Assembly: GCA_965215345.1 (NCBI GenBank)
Contig: CBDCDL010000002.1
Coordinates: 930,001-994,000, forward strand
From: CATQHW01 sp965215345
GTDB taxonomy: Bacteria; Spirochaetota; Spirochaetia; SZUA-6; Bin103
Direction: 5' to 3'
Length of the DNA: 64,000 nt
The notes below the pieces were generated by a model. The model saw nothing but the letters and a program-made list of their open reading frames with translations, searched no databases and was not told where the DNA came from. Positions 15,930 through 24,055 of the stretch are shown here, piece by piece. Each line of letters opens with the position of its first letter. Position 1 is the first letter of the stretch. The translations under genes were made by a program, and so were the position numbers.

Positions 15930-16571
15930 CTACAGCTCTGAGCGGTTTGCGATGATCCGCGACACCAGCCCGTACTGCTGCGCCTCCTCGGCGCTGAGCC
16001 AGTAGTCGCGATCGGTGTCACGCTCGACCTTCTCCAGCGACTGGCCGGTCTCCTCGGCGATCATCTGGTTGATCTTTGCGCGCAGCTTCTCCAGCTCGCG
16101 GGCGTGGATCTCGATCTCGGTGGCCACGCCGCGGATGCCGGACAGCGGCTGATGGATCAGGTAGTGCGAGTTCGGCAGGCCGATGCGGCGCTCGCGCGGG
16201 GCGGCCAGCAGCACGATGGCGGCGGCGCTGGCGACCAGCCCCATGCCGATGGTGACCACGGGCGGGGTGACGAAGCGCAGCATGTCGAAGATCGCGTAGC
16301 CGGCGTCCGCGTCGCCGCCGGGGGAGTCGATGAAGACCCGGACCGGATCGTCGCCGTCCGCCTCCAGCAGGATGAGCTGCTTGATGACCCGCTCGGCGAG
16401 GCGCTTGTTGATCTCTCCCGAGAGCAGCACCGACCGGCTCTTGAGGAGCCGGTTGGCCAGATCGTCGCCGTCGCCATCCCCGTCGCGGTCGCCACGCTCC
16501 TCGTCGTGTTCGTGGTCCTCTTCTTCTTCGTCGTCAAAGCGGCGCGGCAGATCGCGGCCCGATGCGTCCAT
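15930..16571 (-). CDS. clpP: ClpP-family serine protease
   Basis: 213-aa ClpP-fold peptidase. The catalytic triad is in place: Ser in GLVASAAAIVL, His in YLIHQPLSG and Asp in ERDTDRDYWLS. Conserved IDSPGGDADAGYAI and ATEIEIHAREL are also present. The nucleophile motif is ASAAA instead of the usual ASMGA. It has an unusual acidic N-terminal extension (DDEEEEDHEHDEERGDRDGD) before the core begins near residue 40. ATG at 16571 follows GGAGG by five bases. This leader is duplicated before the HigA-like gene. Confidence 0.87.
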   Translation of the reverse strand: MDASGRDLPRRFDDEEEEDHEHDEERGDRDGDGDGDDLANRLLKSRSVLLSGEINKRLAERVIKQLILLEADGDDPVRVFIDSPGGDADAGYAIFDMLRFVTPPVVTIGMGLVASAAAIVLLAAPRERRIGLPNSHYLIHQPLSGIRGVATEIEIHARELEKLRAKINQMIAEETGQSLEKVERDTDRDYWLSAEEAQQYGLVSRIIANRSEL

Positions 16572-16609
16572 TCCAGCCTCCGCCGGCAATATAGCCCTGC
16601 GTTCAGCCG
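16569..16609 (-). repeat. Duplicated leader, copy at clpP
   Basis: 41 bases ending in the clpP ATG, nearly identical to 16919-16960 before the HigA-like gene. On the minus strand it contains a TATATT (possible -10), then GGCGGAGGCTGGAATG with the ribosome-binding site and start codon. Confidence 0.85.
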
Positions 16610-16630
16610 GCGTCCAAGATGAGGAGCGCG

Positions 16631-16921
16631 TTATGCCCGCTGCGCGGCCGTCGGCAGATCACGCACGGCCTGCCCGACCTGCCGGTCGGCGACGACCAGA
16701 TCGAACTGCGTCTGCAGGTTGAGCCAGAACTGCGGTTCGACGCCGAACCAGTGGCCGAACCGCAACGCGGTGTCGCCGGTCACCGAACGCTTGCCGGCGA
16801 TGATCTGGCTCACCCGGTTCGGAGGGACGCCGATCTGTCGCGCGAAGGTCGTCGGGGAGACCCCGAGCTCGGCAAGCTCGTCTCGCAGGATCTCACCGGG
16901 ATGGACGACTCGCAAGCGCAT
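16631..16921 (-). CDS. HigA-type XRE antitoxin
   Basis: 96-aa helix-turn-helix protein of the HigA/VapI family. It begins MRLRVVHPGEILRDELAEL, has the HTH SPTTFARQIGVPPNRVSQII and the family motif GDTALRFGHWFGVEPQFWLN. HigA normally represses its own operon and neutralises the HigB ribonuclease encoded just upstream. No higB is present here; the upstream neighbour is a divergent unknown gene. Start ATG at 16921 follows GGAGG by five bases within the duplicated leader. Confidence 0.88.
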   Translation of the reverse strand: MRLRVVHPGEILRDELAELGVSPTTFARQIGVPPNRVSQIIAGKRSVTGDTALRFGHWFGVEPQFWLNLQTQFDLVVADRQVGQAVRDLPTAAQRA

Positions 16922-16960
16922 TCCAGCCTCCGCCGGCACTATAGCCTGTGCGTTCAGCCG
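16919..16960 (-). repeat. Duplicated leader, copy at the HigA-like gene
   Basis: 42 bases matching the clpP leader with three differences and one indel. It provides TATAGT, GGAGG and the ATG of the antitoxin gene. Confidence 0.85.
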
Positions 16961-16992
16961 CCATCCTGACGCCCTCGTTGTATATTCGGTCC

Positions 16993-17250
16993 ATGGCGAC
17001 CTACATCGTGATTTCGGCGAACCATCCGCTTGACCAGGAGGTGGAGCGAGTCGTGGAACCATCTGATCGGTACAAGGCCGCGCAGGGGGTGTGGTTCATC
17101 AGGAGCCCCCGCACGACCACCTCGGAGGTCGTCAACGATCTGGGGATACGGATCGGCCACCGTTCGGGTATCGTGGTTGCTGCCACCCATTACGACGGAG
17201 TCGCCAATCGCGAGCTGGTCGAGAAGCTCTCGTCGTGGGATAAGCCATGA
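16993..17250 (+). CDS. Small protein of unknown function
   Basis: 85-aa protein starting MATYIVISANHP, with WFIRSPRTTTSEVVNDL and GIVVAATHYDGVANRELVEKL. The pattern of short beta strands and helices with a central WFIRS is reminiscent of small ferredoxin-like (SinR/Cas2-like) proteins, but this is a shape resemblance only. It overlaps the next gene by four bases (ATGA), so the two form a small operon. The putative promoter region is shared with the divergent HigA-like gene. Confidence 0.65.
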   Translation: MATYIVISANHPLDQEVERVVEPSDRYKAAQGVWFIRSPRTTTSEVVNDLGIRIGHRSGIVVAATHYDGVANRELVEKLSSWDKP

Positions 17251-17501
17251 GGGGGCTGATCCCGTTCCCTCGCGAACGTCAGATCCGCGAGCAGTCGTCT
17301 TCCACATCGGGAGGGAGCGGGAATATGGAGGATCGTGTCAGGGCGATCGAGCTTGATCTCGCGGCGATCAAGAACGAACTCAAGCACCTGGCCTCGAAGG
17401 CTTGGATTCTTGGGGGCATCCTCGCGGGCATGGGAGTAGCGGCCGGCGTTGCCGTGGCGCTGGCGACCCTCATTTTCCGAATCGCGGGTCAATCAGATTG
17501 A
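17247..17501 (+). CDS. Small membrane protein with coiled coil
   Basis: 84 aa. Residues ~27-45 (MEDRVRAIELDLAAIKNEL) look like a short coiled coil and residues ~53-78 (WILGGILAGMGVAAGVAVAL and following) form one transmembrane helix. The start at 17247 overlaps the preceding stop (ATGA); an ATG at 17325 would give a 58-aa version with the same features. No family recognised. Pairing with the upstream soluble protein suggests a joint function. Confidence 0.6.
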   Translation: MRGLIPFPRERQIREQSSSTSGGSGNMEDRVRAIELDLAAIKNELKHLASKAWILGGILAGMGVAAGVAVALATLIFRIAGQSD

Positions 17502-17565
17502 ATCGACCGCCACGGGACGCCTGTCTGTCCGTGGGCTCCACCATGCCACCGTTCACCTCCCCCGG

Positions 17566-18564
17566 TCAGTTGAGCGTCAGCTCGCCCAAGGGGACCGGGA
17601 AGTCGGCGGTCGCGTGCGCGCGGAGCTCGCCGTCCGCCTCGGTGACGACCAGCGCCTGCACGCCGGCATCGCCGTCGAACCAGCGGAGGCCGGCCGGGCC
17701 GGCGACGAACAGCCCGGTGGCCAGGGCGTCGGCCTCCGCGGCGCGCGCGGCGATCACGGTCACCGACACCGACGCGCGCGCCGGCCAGCCGGTCCCGGGA
17801 TCCAGGATGTGGTGGTAGCGGACGCCGTCCACCTCCAGGGAGCGCTCGTAGTCGCCGGAGGTGACCACGGCGCGGCGCTCACCGGCTGCGCCGATCTCCA
17901 GGATCGCCAGCGCCGCCTCGGCAGTGCGCGGATGTTGTATCCAGATGCGCCAGGGGCGTTCGCCCGGCTTGAGGCCGGCGACCAGCAGATCGCCGCCCGC
18001 CTCGACCAGGAACCGCTCGATGCCCTGCCCGGCCAGGTGATCGGCGATCAGGTCGACCACCGCGCCCTTGCCCACGCCGCCCAGGTCCACCTGCTGGCCC
18101 GGCGCCAGGGCCAGGGCGCCGGTCACCCGGACCGCCGTGTAGTCCACCAACGAAACGGCGGACGCCAGCGCCTCGGGCGTCGGCAGCCTGCCGCCGTCGT
18201 CGAAGTCCCACAGCCGCACCACCGGCAGGATGGTCGGGTCGTAGGCGCCCTCGGTGCGGGCGGCCACCCGCACGGCATCGGCCAGCACCGTGCGCAACAG
18301 TGCCTCACCCTCGCTGCCGGCGGGCAGCATTCCTTTCTCATTGAGGATCGCCGTCGCCGAGCCGGCCGCGCGGTGATCGAGCTGCCGGACCCACGCCGCG
18401 GTGGCCTGGTGCAGCTCTTCCCACGCCGGCGCGCGGCGGGCGTACGCCGTGATCTTCACGTACGTCGACATGGACGAGAACTCGTCCCGGAACTCCCGCA
18501 GTCCGCAGCCGGCGAGCACCATCACCGCGGCCGCGACGGCGCAGGTGGAGCGTCCCGCGCTCAG
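17566..18564 (-). CDS. apbE: ApbE-type FAD:protein FMN transferase (lipoprotein)
   Basis: About 332 aa. ApbE attaches FMN to threonines of exported redox proteins such as Nqr/Rnf subunits. Seen are a lipobox (VMVLAGCG), FSSMSTYVKITAYA, GAYDPTILPV, QVDLGGVGKGAVVD and VEAGGDLLVAG, and the metal site RYHHILDPGTGWPA. No ATG/GTG/TTG gives a proper signal peptide: the in-frame ATG at 18522 leaves only three residues before the lipobox. The best start is a CTG at 18564 overlapping the upstream stop (CTGA). Redox context: the Rieske/cytochrome operon lies 10 kb away. Confidence 0.82.
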   Translation of the reverse strand: MSAGRSTCAVAAAVMVLAGCGLREFRDEFSSMSTYVKITAYARRAPAWEELHQATAAWVRQLDHRAAGSATAILNEKGMLPAGSEGEALLRTVLADAVRVAARTEGAYDPTILPVVRLWDFDDGGRLPTPEALASAVSLVDYTAVRVTGALALAPGQQVDLGGVGKGAVVDLIADHLAGQGIERFLVEAGGDLLVAGLKPGERPWRIWIQHPRTAEAALAILEIGAAGERRAVVTSGDYERSLEVDGVRYHHILDPGTGWPARASVSVTVIAARAAEADALATGLFVAGPAGLRWFDGDAGVQALVVTEADGELRAHATADFPVPLGELTLN

Positions 18565-19802
18565 ACGGCCTTCGCCTCCCAGGTCGCCAGGTCCAGGCGG
18601 AAGCTGTCGCGGATGGCCTTGAATGCCTCCAGGGTCACCGCGACGTCCTCCTCGGTGTGGGCGGCCGTGGGGATCATCCGGTACAGGTGCACGCCCCGCG
18701 GGGTCACCGGATAGGTGACGCCGGAGCAGAAGATGCCGAACCGCTCGCGCAGGGTCTGCAGGATCGCCATGCCGGTCTCTTCCTTGTCGGTCGGGATGTA
18801 GACCGGGGTGATCGGCGACGCGGTGTCTCCGAGGTCGTAGCCCAGCTCGCGCAGGCCGTCCTGCAGCAGCCGGGCGATGTGCCACATGTGCTCCCGGTAC
18901 TCCGGGTGCGCCTCGATCTCGTCGAGGGTGGCCGTCAGCGCCTCCACGTACACCATGGGCAGGCTCTTCGCGAACACGTTGGAGCGGGCGTTGTAGCGGA
19001 TGTAGTCGCAGACCTCCCGCTCGCCGGCGGTCACGCCGCCGATGGCCGCGAACGCCTTGGCGAAGGTCCCGAAGTACAGGTCGATGTCGTCCTGCACGCC
19101 GAAGTGCTCGCCGGTGCCCTGTCCGGTGGCGCCCATGACCCCGAAGCCGTGCGCGTCGTCGCAGTACACCCGCGCGCCGTACCGCTTCGCCAAGTCGCAG
19201 ATCCCGGGCAGGTCGGCCAGATCGCCGCGCATGCCGTACACGCCCTCGACCACCACCAGGGTGCCGCCGCGCTCGCGCCGTGCGGAGGCGGCGAGCTGCC
19301 GCTCCAGACTCCCCAGGTCGTTGTGCTTGAAGGGCCGGAAGCGCCGTCCGGCCATCGCCAGCACGGTACCGTCGATCATGGAGGCATGCGACAGCTTGTC
19401 GATGATCACCTCATCCAGCGGTCCGATCAGGGAAGAGATCGTGCCGATCACGCCCAGATAGCCGTAGTTGAACAGCACGGCGGCGTCCTTGCCGCAATAG
19501 GCGGCGAGCCGCTTCTCGAGGTCGATGTGCGCCTGCGTGTTGCCGGTCAGCATGCGCGACCCCATGGGCGAGTAGGTGCCGTACCGCTCCAGGGCCTGCC
19601 GCGCCCGGTCGCGGATGCGCTCGTTGCCGGCAAGACCCAGGTAGCTGTTGACCGACCACATGATCACCGGCCGGCCCTGAAACAGCATGTGAGGGCCCGG
19701 CTCGGAGTCCAGGATCGGCTGGGAGAAGTAGTGGTCGCCAGCCGCGCGGAAGCGGCCGAAATACCCTTCGTCGCCATGGCATTTCTCGAACAAATCGGTC
19801 AT
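18561..19802 (-). CDS. Alpha-oxoamine synthase family aminotransferase (Kbl/serine palmitoyltransferase-like)
   Basis: 413-aa PLP enzyme of the AONS family, which condenses an amino acid with an acyl-CoA. Signature pieces: NSYLGLAGNERIRDRARQAL, GSRMLTGNTQAHIDLEKRLA, YCDDAHGFGVMG and GTFAKAFAAIGG with the PLP lysine. It could be glycine C-acetyltransferase, a sphingolipid-type palmitoyltransferase or a related acyltransferase; sequence alone does not decide. ATG at 19802 is chosen because the conserved region starts there; the upstream frame is non-coding. Overlaps the ApbE gene downstream. Confidence 0.85.
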   Translation of the reverse strand: MTDLFEKCHGDEGYFGRFRAAGDHYFSQPILDSEPGPHMLFQGRPVIMWSVNSYLGLAGNERIRDRARQALERYGTYSPMGSRMLTGNTQAHIDLEKRLAAYCGKDAAVLFNYGYLGVIGTISSLIGPLDEVIIDKLSHASMIDGTVLAMAGRRFRPFKHNDLGSLERQLAASARRERGGTLVVVEGVYGMRGDLADLPGICDLAKRYGARVYCDDAHGFGVMGATGQGTGEHFGVQDDIDLYFGTFAKAFAAIGGVTAGEREVCDYIRYNARSNVFAKSLPMVYVEALTATLDEIEAHPEYREHMWHIARLLQDGLRELGYDLGDTASPITPVYIPTDKEETGMAILQTLRERFGIFCSGVTYPVTPRGVHLYRMIPTAAHTEEDVAVTLEAFKAIRDSFRLDLATWEAKAV

Positions 19803-19980
19803 TGGAAGCCTCGTGAATCCGGCGCAATGTCGGACCGACCGTCTCCCGCGGGAAACGCCCGAGTCTACGGCGCGAGGCCGTGGCGGACCGGGGAACGTGA
19901 GTGCGCGTCGCCGGGAGGAGCCTGAGGGCTTCCTTCTGGTCCGACGACGGGCCACGCTCGCCGCTGGCGCACGGTGGCCG

Positions 19981-20009
19981 CGCTGAATATTTGAACGTAA
20001 TATTCAGCG
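19981..20009. promoter_or_regulatory. Palindromic operator before the TetR gene
   Basis: CGCTGAATATT, seven-base spacer, AATATTCAGCG: perfect 11-bp arms ending three bases before the TetR start codon. It stands out as A+T-rich in GC-rich DNA. Position and symmetry fit autoregulation by the TetR protein. Confidence 0.75.
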
Positions 20010-20012
20010 GCT

Positions 20013-20681
20013 ATGCTGCACACGTTGGAGGTCGCTTCCGACCCGAAGGGCCGCCGCGAGCAACTCCTGAGGGCGGGCGAACGACTGTTCGCCGACCACG
20101 GCTACCGTGGCGTCACGATCGCGGACGTGGCCGCCGCGGTCGGCGTGTCGACCGGCTCGTTCTACAACCACTTCCCGGACAAGGAAGCCTTCTTCGGCGT
20201 CATCCTCGACCGCCTCACCGAGCAGGGGGTGCGGCAGGCGCGCCAGGTCATCTCCCGGTTCAAGAACCCGATGAACCAGCTCAAGGCGCTGTTCCGGTTC
20301 ATCACCCTGGGGCTGCGGCGCAACCCGCTGCTGCTCGCGGTCCTGACCGACGACCGTCGGTTCGGCTATCCATCCCCGGAAGAGCGCGACCGGCGGCGCC
20401 GGCGGTTGCTGCAGTCCGTCGGCACCCTGGTCGACGAGATCCTCGCGGATGGCATCCGCCGCCTGATCTTCCGCGTCGGCCGCTACCACGACGCGCGCCG
20501 GCTCCTGCTTTCGATCTACGGCGCGCTGCTGTCGGCCATCGACAGCGACCACTTCGAGGAGCTTGCCCAGGACATGCTGCTGCTGATGGACCGCGGCCTG
20601 CGCCGCCGGCTGACGCTGACCGCCAGATCCAGCCGCCTGGACCGGCAGCAGGCGCGCACGCGGGAGCGCCGCGATCGGTAA
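20013..20681 (+). CDS. TetR/AcrR-family transcriptional regulator
   Basis: 222 aa. The N-terminal HTH is typical: RREQLLRAGERLFADHGYRG, then TIADVAAAVGVSTGSFYNHF and PDKEAFF. The C-terminal ligand domain is not assignable. A strong palindrome just upstream suggests self-repression; the divergent oxoamine synthase starts 180 bases away and could be a second target. The C-terminus is arginine-rich. Downstream era follows without a clear intergenic region. Confidence 0.9.
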   Translation: MLHTLEVASDPKGRREQLLRAGERLFADHGYRGVTIADVAAAVGVSTGSFYNHFPDKEAFFGVILDRLTEQGVRQARQVISRFKNPMNQLKALFRFITLGLRRNPLLLAVLTDDRRFGYPSPEERDRRRRRLLQSVGTLVDEILADGIRRLIFRVGRYHDARRLLLSIYGALLSAIDSDHFEELAQDMLLLMDRGLRRRLTLTARSSRLDRQQARTRERRDR

Positions 20682-21567
20682 CGGAAGCGCCGCCGCGCAC
20701 CGCAGCGGTACGGTCGCGGTCATAGGGAGGCCGTCGGCCGGCAAGTCCACGCTGATCAACCGCATCTGCGGTCACGACCTGACGATCGTCGCGCCGTCGC
20801 CGCAGACCACGCGCTCGCGCATCCGCGGAACCGCCACCCGCGGCGGCGGGCAACTCCTGCTGATCGACACCCCGGGATTCCAGGACTCGACGCGTCCGTT
20901 CGACGCCCGCATGCGGGCGCTCACCGCCGCTACCCTGCAGGAGGTCGACCTCGTGCTGGCCGTGATCGACCCCACACGCGCGAGCGGCCCGGAAGAGGAC
21001 GCCATCGTCGCGCTGGCGCGCGGCTTCGACGGGCCGGTGGTGGTGGCGCTCAGCAAGGCCGACCTGCCGGCGGCCGACGGGCGCGGCGGCGGCGGCGCGG
21101 TTCCGGCCGATCTCTCGGGCGCCCCGGTGCATCGCATCTCGGCCGCCACCGGCAACGGGGTCGAGGAGCTGGTCGGCCGGCTCATCGCGGCGAGCCCGGC
21201 CGGCCCCCCCATGTATCCGGACGACCGCTACACCGATCAGCCGCAGGCGCTGCGCGTGGGCGAGGTGATCCGCGGCCATGCCATCCGCGCCACCCGCGAG
21301 GAGCTGCCCCAGGCGATGTACGTCGAGGTCGCCGATCTGGAAGCCGGCCGCGACCGCGCCTGGGTCCGCGCCTTCCTCAACGTGGAGCGCGAGTCGCAGA
21401 AGGGGATCGTGATCGGCCGGCGCGGCAGTCGCATTGCGGCGATCCGGACGGGGGCGCAGACGGAGTTGACCGAGGTGTTGGGGCTGCCGGTGCGGCTGGA
21501 CCTGCGCGTCAAGGTGCAACGCAACTGGCGGCGCGACCGGGCGTTGCTGGAGCGCCTCATCCGCTGA
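20674..21567 (+). CDS. era: GTPase Era, no canonical start codon
   Basis: 16S rRNA-binding GTPase for 30S maturation. G1 is GRPSAGKST (serine instead of Asn, as in spirochaete Era), G2/G3 PQTTRSRIRG and DTPGF, G4 SKADL, and the C-terminal KH domain has KGIVIGRRGSRIAAI. The conserved N-terminus (TVAVIGRPSAGK) begins near 20710, but the frame has no ATG, GTG or TTG between an upstream stop and residue ~80. ATC at 20674 is only a placeholder. Either a rare start codon is used or a small sequence change has separated the start from the gene. Confidence 0.8.
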   Translation: MGNGSAAAHRSGTVAVIGRPSAGKSTLINRICGHDLTIVAPSPQTTRSRIRGTATRGGGQLLLIDTPGFQDSTRPFDARMRALTAATLQEVDLVLAVIDPTRASGPEEDAIVALARGFDGPVVVALSKADLPAADGRGGGGAVPADLSGAPVHRISAATGNGVEELVGRLIAASPAGPPMYPDDRYTDQPQALRVGEVIRGHAIRATREELPQAMYVEVADLEAGRDRAWVRAFLNVERESQKGIVIGRRGSRIAAIRTGAQTELTEVLGLPVRLDLRVKVQRNWRRDRALLERLIR

Positions 21568-21573
21568 GCGGGC

Positions 21574-22965
21574 TCACCCGCTGAGCGCGCGCACCGCGTG
21601 GTCGGGGTAGGCGTCCCGGGCCGCCCGCGCGGTGAGCTCGCCCAGCGCCACGATCTGCAGATGGGCGGGCAGCCGTGCCCCGTAGAGCGCCCGGAAGGCG
21701 GCCACCCCCGACGGTGACGAGAACGCGACCAGGGAGATACCGGTCAGATCCTCGCGCGCCGGGTCGGCGCGCGGCACGGTCCGGTAGACGGTCACCACTT
21801 CGACTCGGTTGCCCGCGGCGCGCAGGCCGTCCGCCAGCGTGCCGCGGGCCAGATCGGACGCCGGCAGCAGCATGCGCGCGCCGCTCACGCCGGCGGCGGC
21901 GTACACGGCAAGCAGCCCCTCGGCACCGTCGCCGGCGCCGATCAGGTCGGCGGCGAGTCCGCGGCGGGAGAGCGCCCCCGCCGTGGACTCGCCGCCGGCC
22001 GCGATCGTCCGACCGGCCAGGGCGCGAACATCGCGGCCGGCGGCGCGGAGCTCCCGCAGGAAGTGGTCGACCGCGTTGCGGCTGGTGAATGCCACGTGGT
22101 CGATCTCCTCCAGCCGGTCGATCGCGCGCCGCACCGCGCTCCGGTCGGCGGCGGGCATGGTGTCCATGAGCGGGGTGTGGATCGGCTCGCCGAGGTGCGC
22201 GAACGGTTGCGCCCGCGTCCCGGTCACCAGCACCTTGGGCCGTCCGGCGTACCAGCCGCCCTTCGCCGCATCGAACGCGGCCTCTGCGGCGCCGCCGATC
22301 ACGACCACGCTGGGCGAGGCGGCGGCAACGTCTCCGGCACGGATCCGCTCCAGGCTGGTCAGGGTGCTCTCCTGGTCCGGCAACGTCGCGTCGCGGACGA
22401 TCAGGACCGGCGTGGCCGCCGGCCACCCGGCAGCCAGCGCGGCGGCGGCGACCCGCGCCAACGCCGCCGCCGCCATGTAGTACACGATGGTGTCCACCGC
22501 CGGCACGGGAATCGGTTCGGCGTGACCGGTGCAGAACGCCACCGACGAGGATCGGTCCCGGTGCGTCAGCGCGACGCCGCAGTAGGCGGCGGCGCCCAGC
22601 GCCGCAGGTACGCCCGGGATCACCTCGTAGTCGATGCCGGCACGCTCCAGCGCCTCCACCTCCTCGCCGCCGCGCGCGAACAGGAACGGATCGCCGCCCT
22701 TGAGCCGGCAGACGGTGCGGCCCGCGCGGGCAAGACGCACCAGCAGGGCATTTTTCTCGTCCTGCGCCATCGTGTGCCGGCCCGCCCGCTTGCCCACGAA
22801 GTGCCGCCGGGCGCCGCACGACGCCACGATCCGCTTCGACACGAGCGCGTCGTAGACCACGTCGTCGGCCGCCAGCAGCGCCGCGCGGCCGCGCTCGGTC
22901 AGCAGGCCGGGATCTCCCGGTCCGGCGCCGACCAGAACGACCCTCCCCGCGCGTCCGCCGTTCAC
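21574..22965 (-). CDS. Uroporphyrinogen-III methyltransferase/synthase fusion (CobA-HemD)
   Basis: 463-aa fusion. The N-terminal half is SUMT, making precorrin-2: VVLVGAGPGDPGLLTERG, VYDALVS, CRLKGGDPFLFARGGEE and GIDYEVIPGVPAALGAAAY. The C-terminal half is a HemD-like uroporphyrinogen-III synthase: VAFTSRNAVDHFLREL and LVAFSSPSGVAAFRAL. The GTG start overlaps the mnmA stop (GTGA). It supplies siroheme or corrin precursors, which may matter for the multiheme cytochrome system encoded nearby. Confidence 0.9.
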   Translation of the reverse strand: MNGGRAGRVVLVGAGPGDPGLLTERGRAALLAADDVVYDALVSKRIVASCGARRHFVGKRAGRHTMAQDEKNALLVRLARAGRTVCRLKGGDPFLFARGGEEVEALERAGIDYEVIPGVPAALGAAAYCGVALTHRDRSSSVAFCTGHAEPIPVPAVDTIVYYMAAAALARVAAAALAAGWPAATPVLIVRDATLPDQESTLTSLERIRAGDVAAASPSVVVIGGAAEAAFDAAKGGWYAGRPKVLVTGTRAQPFAHLGEPIHTPLMDTMPAADRSAVRRAIDRLEEIDHVAFTSRNAVDHFLRELRAAGRDVRALAGRTIAAGGESTAGALSRRGLAADLIGAGDGAEGLLAVYAAAGVSGARMLLPASDLARGTLADGLRAAGNRVEVVTVYRTVPRADPAREDLTGISLVAFSSPSGVAAFRALYGARLPAHLQIVALGELTARAARDAYPDHAVRALSG

Positions 22966-24050
22966 CGGGCCGACGCCCCGTGCCCTGCTGCCTGCTCGGG
23001 GGCGAGCGGCTCGATCACGCCGCCGCCGCGGCATTCGTCGCCGACGTAGAGCACGGCGAACTGACCGGACGCGACCGTCAGTGGGCTGTCGGGCCGCACC
23101 ACCACCCGATTCGCGGCGGTCGTCGGGGCGACCGTGCAGGCGTGTGCGGCCGGTCCGTGACGGATCTTGACGCGCGCCGCCCCGAGCGGCGCAGCGCTGC
23201 CGATCCAGTTCGCCCCGGTCAGCGCGAACGCGCGCTGCGCGTGCTCGGCCGGCGTGCGGCTGACGGTGACCCGATTCTCTGACGCGTCCTTTTCCACCAC
23301 GTACCAGGGGCCGTCACCCAACCCCAGTCCCTGCCGCTGACCGACCGTAAAGAAGTGGTGGCCGCGGTGCTCGCCGAGCAGGCGCCCGGTCTCCCGCTCC
23401 ACGATCGGCCCCGGCAGCTCGCCGAGCCGCCGGCGCACGAAGTCGCGGTAGCTGATGCGGCCCAGGAAACAGATGCCCTGGCTGTCGGGCCGAGCACGGG
23501 TTGGCAGGCCGCAGGCCGCCGCCTCGGCGCGGACGCGCGCCTTGGGCGCGTCGCCGATCGGGAAGGCCGCGCGGTCGAGCTGCCGCTCGGTCACGTAGGC
23601 CAGGAAGTAGGTCTGGTCCTTGACGGGGTCGGGAGCCGTCCGCAGCCGCGGACCGTCGCCGGTACGGACCACGCGCGCGTAGTGGCCGGTGGCCACCTCG
23701 TCGAAGCCATCCCCGTAGCGATCGGTGAACACGCCGAACTTGATGTGGCGGTTGCACATGAGGTCCGGGCTGGGCGTGTTGCCGGCGCGCAACTCCCGCA
23801 CGACGTAGTCCAGCACGTGCTCGAGGTAGTCCTGCTGCACGGAGACCACGTGCAGCGGCACGCGCCGCTGCTCGCAGACCGCGCGCGCGTACTCCAGGTC
23901 CTCCTGCCACGGGCAGTCGCCCAGGCCGGCAAGATCCTCCTCGAGCCAGACCTTGAGATAGAAGCAGGTCACGCGCGCGCCGCACGCCTGCAGCCGTACC
24001 AGCGCCACCGAACTGTCGACGCCGCCGGACAGGAGCAGGGCGGCGATCAC
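22962..24050 (-). CDS. mnmA: tRNA-specific 2-thiouridylase MnmA
   Basis: 362-aa enzyme that thiolates the wobble uridine of Lys/Glu/Gln tRNAs. PP-loop LLLSGGVDSSVALV at the start, catalytic Cys in NTPSPDLMCNRHIKFG and in SQGICFLGRISY, plus YARVVRTGDG and GQRQGLGLGDGPWYVV. The start is GTG at 24050, five bases after the bcp stop, with a GGGTAGG ribosome-binding site inside the end of bcp. It shares an operon with bcp, rpiA and lysS. Confidence 0.92.
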   Translation of the reverse strand: MIAALLLSGGVDSSVALVRLQACGARVTCFYLKVWLEEDLAGLGDCPWQEDLEYARAVCEQRRVPLHVVSVQQDYLEHVLDYVVRELRAGNTPSPDLMCNRHIKFGVFTDRYGDGFDEVATGHYARVVRTGDGPRLRTAPDPVKDQTYFLAYVTERQLDRAAFPIGDAPKARVRAEAAACGLPTRARPDSQGICFLGRISYRDFVRRRLGELPGPIVERETGRLLGEHRGHHFFTVGQRQGLGLGDGPWYVVEKDASENRVTVSRTPAEHAQRAFALTGANWIGSAAPLGAARVKIRHGPAAHACTVAPTTAANRVVVRPDSPLTVASGQFAVLYVGDECRGGGVIEPLAPEQAAGHGASAR

Positions 24051-24055
24051 GGGGC

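Noticed and set aside
16569..16960. Duplicated leader considered as REP-type palindrome
   Set aside because: The sequence is not self-complementary, and both copies end in a used start codon with its ribosome-binding site.
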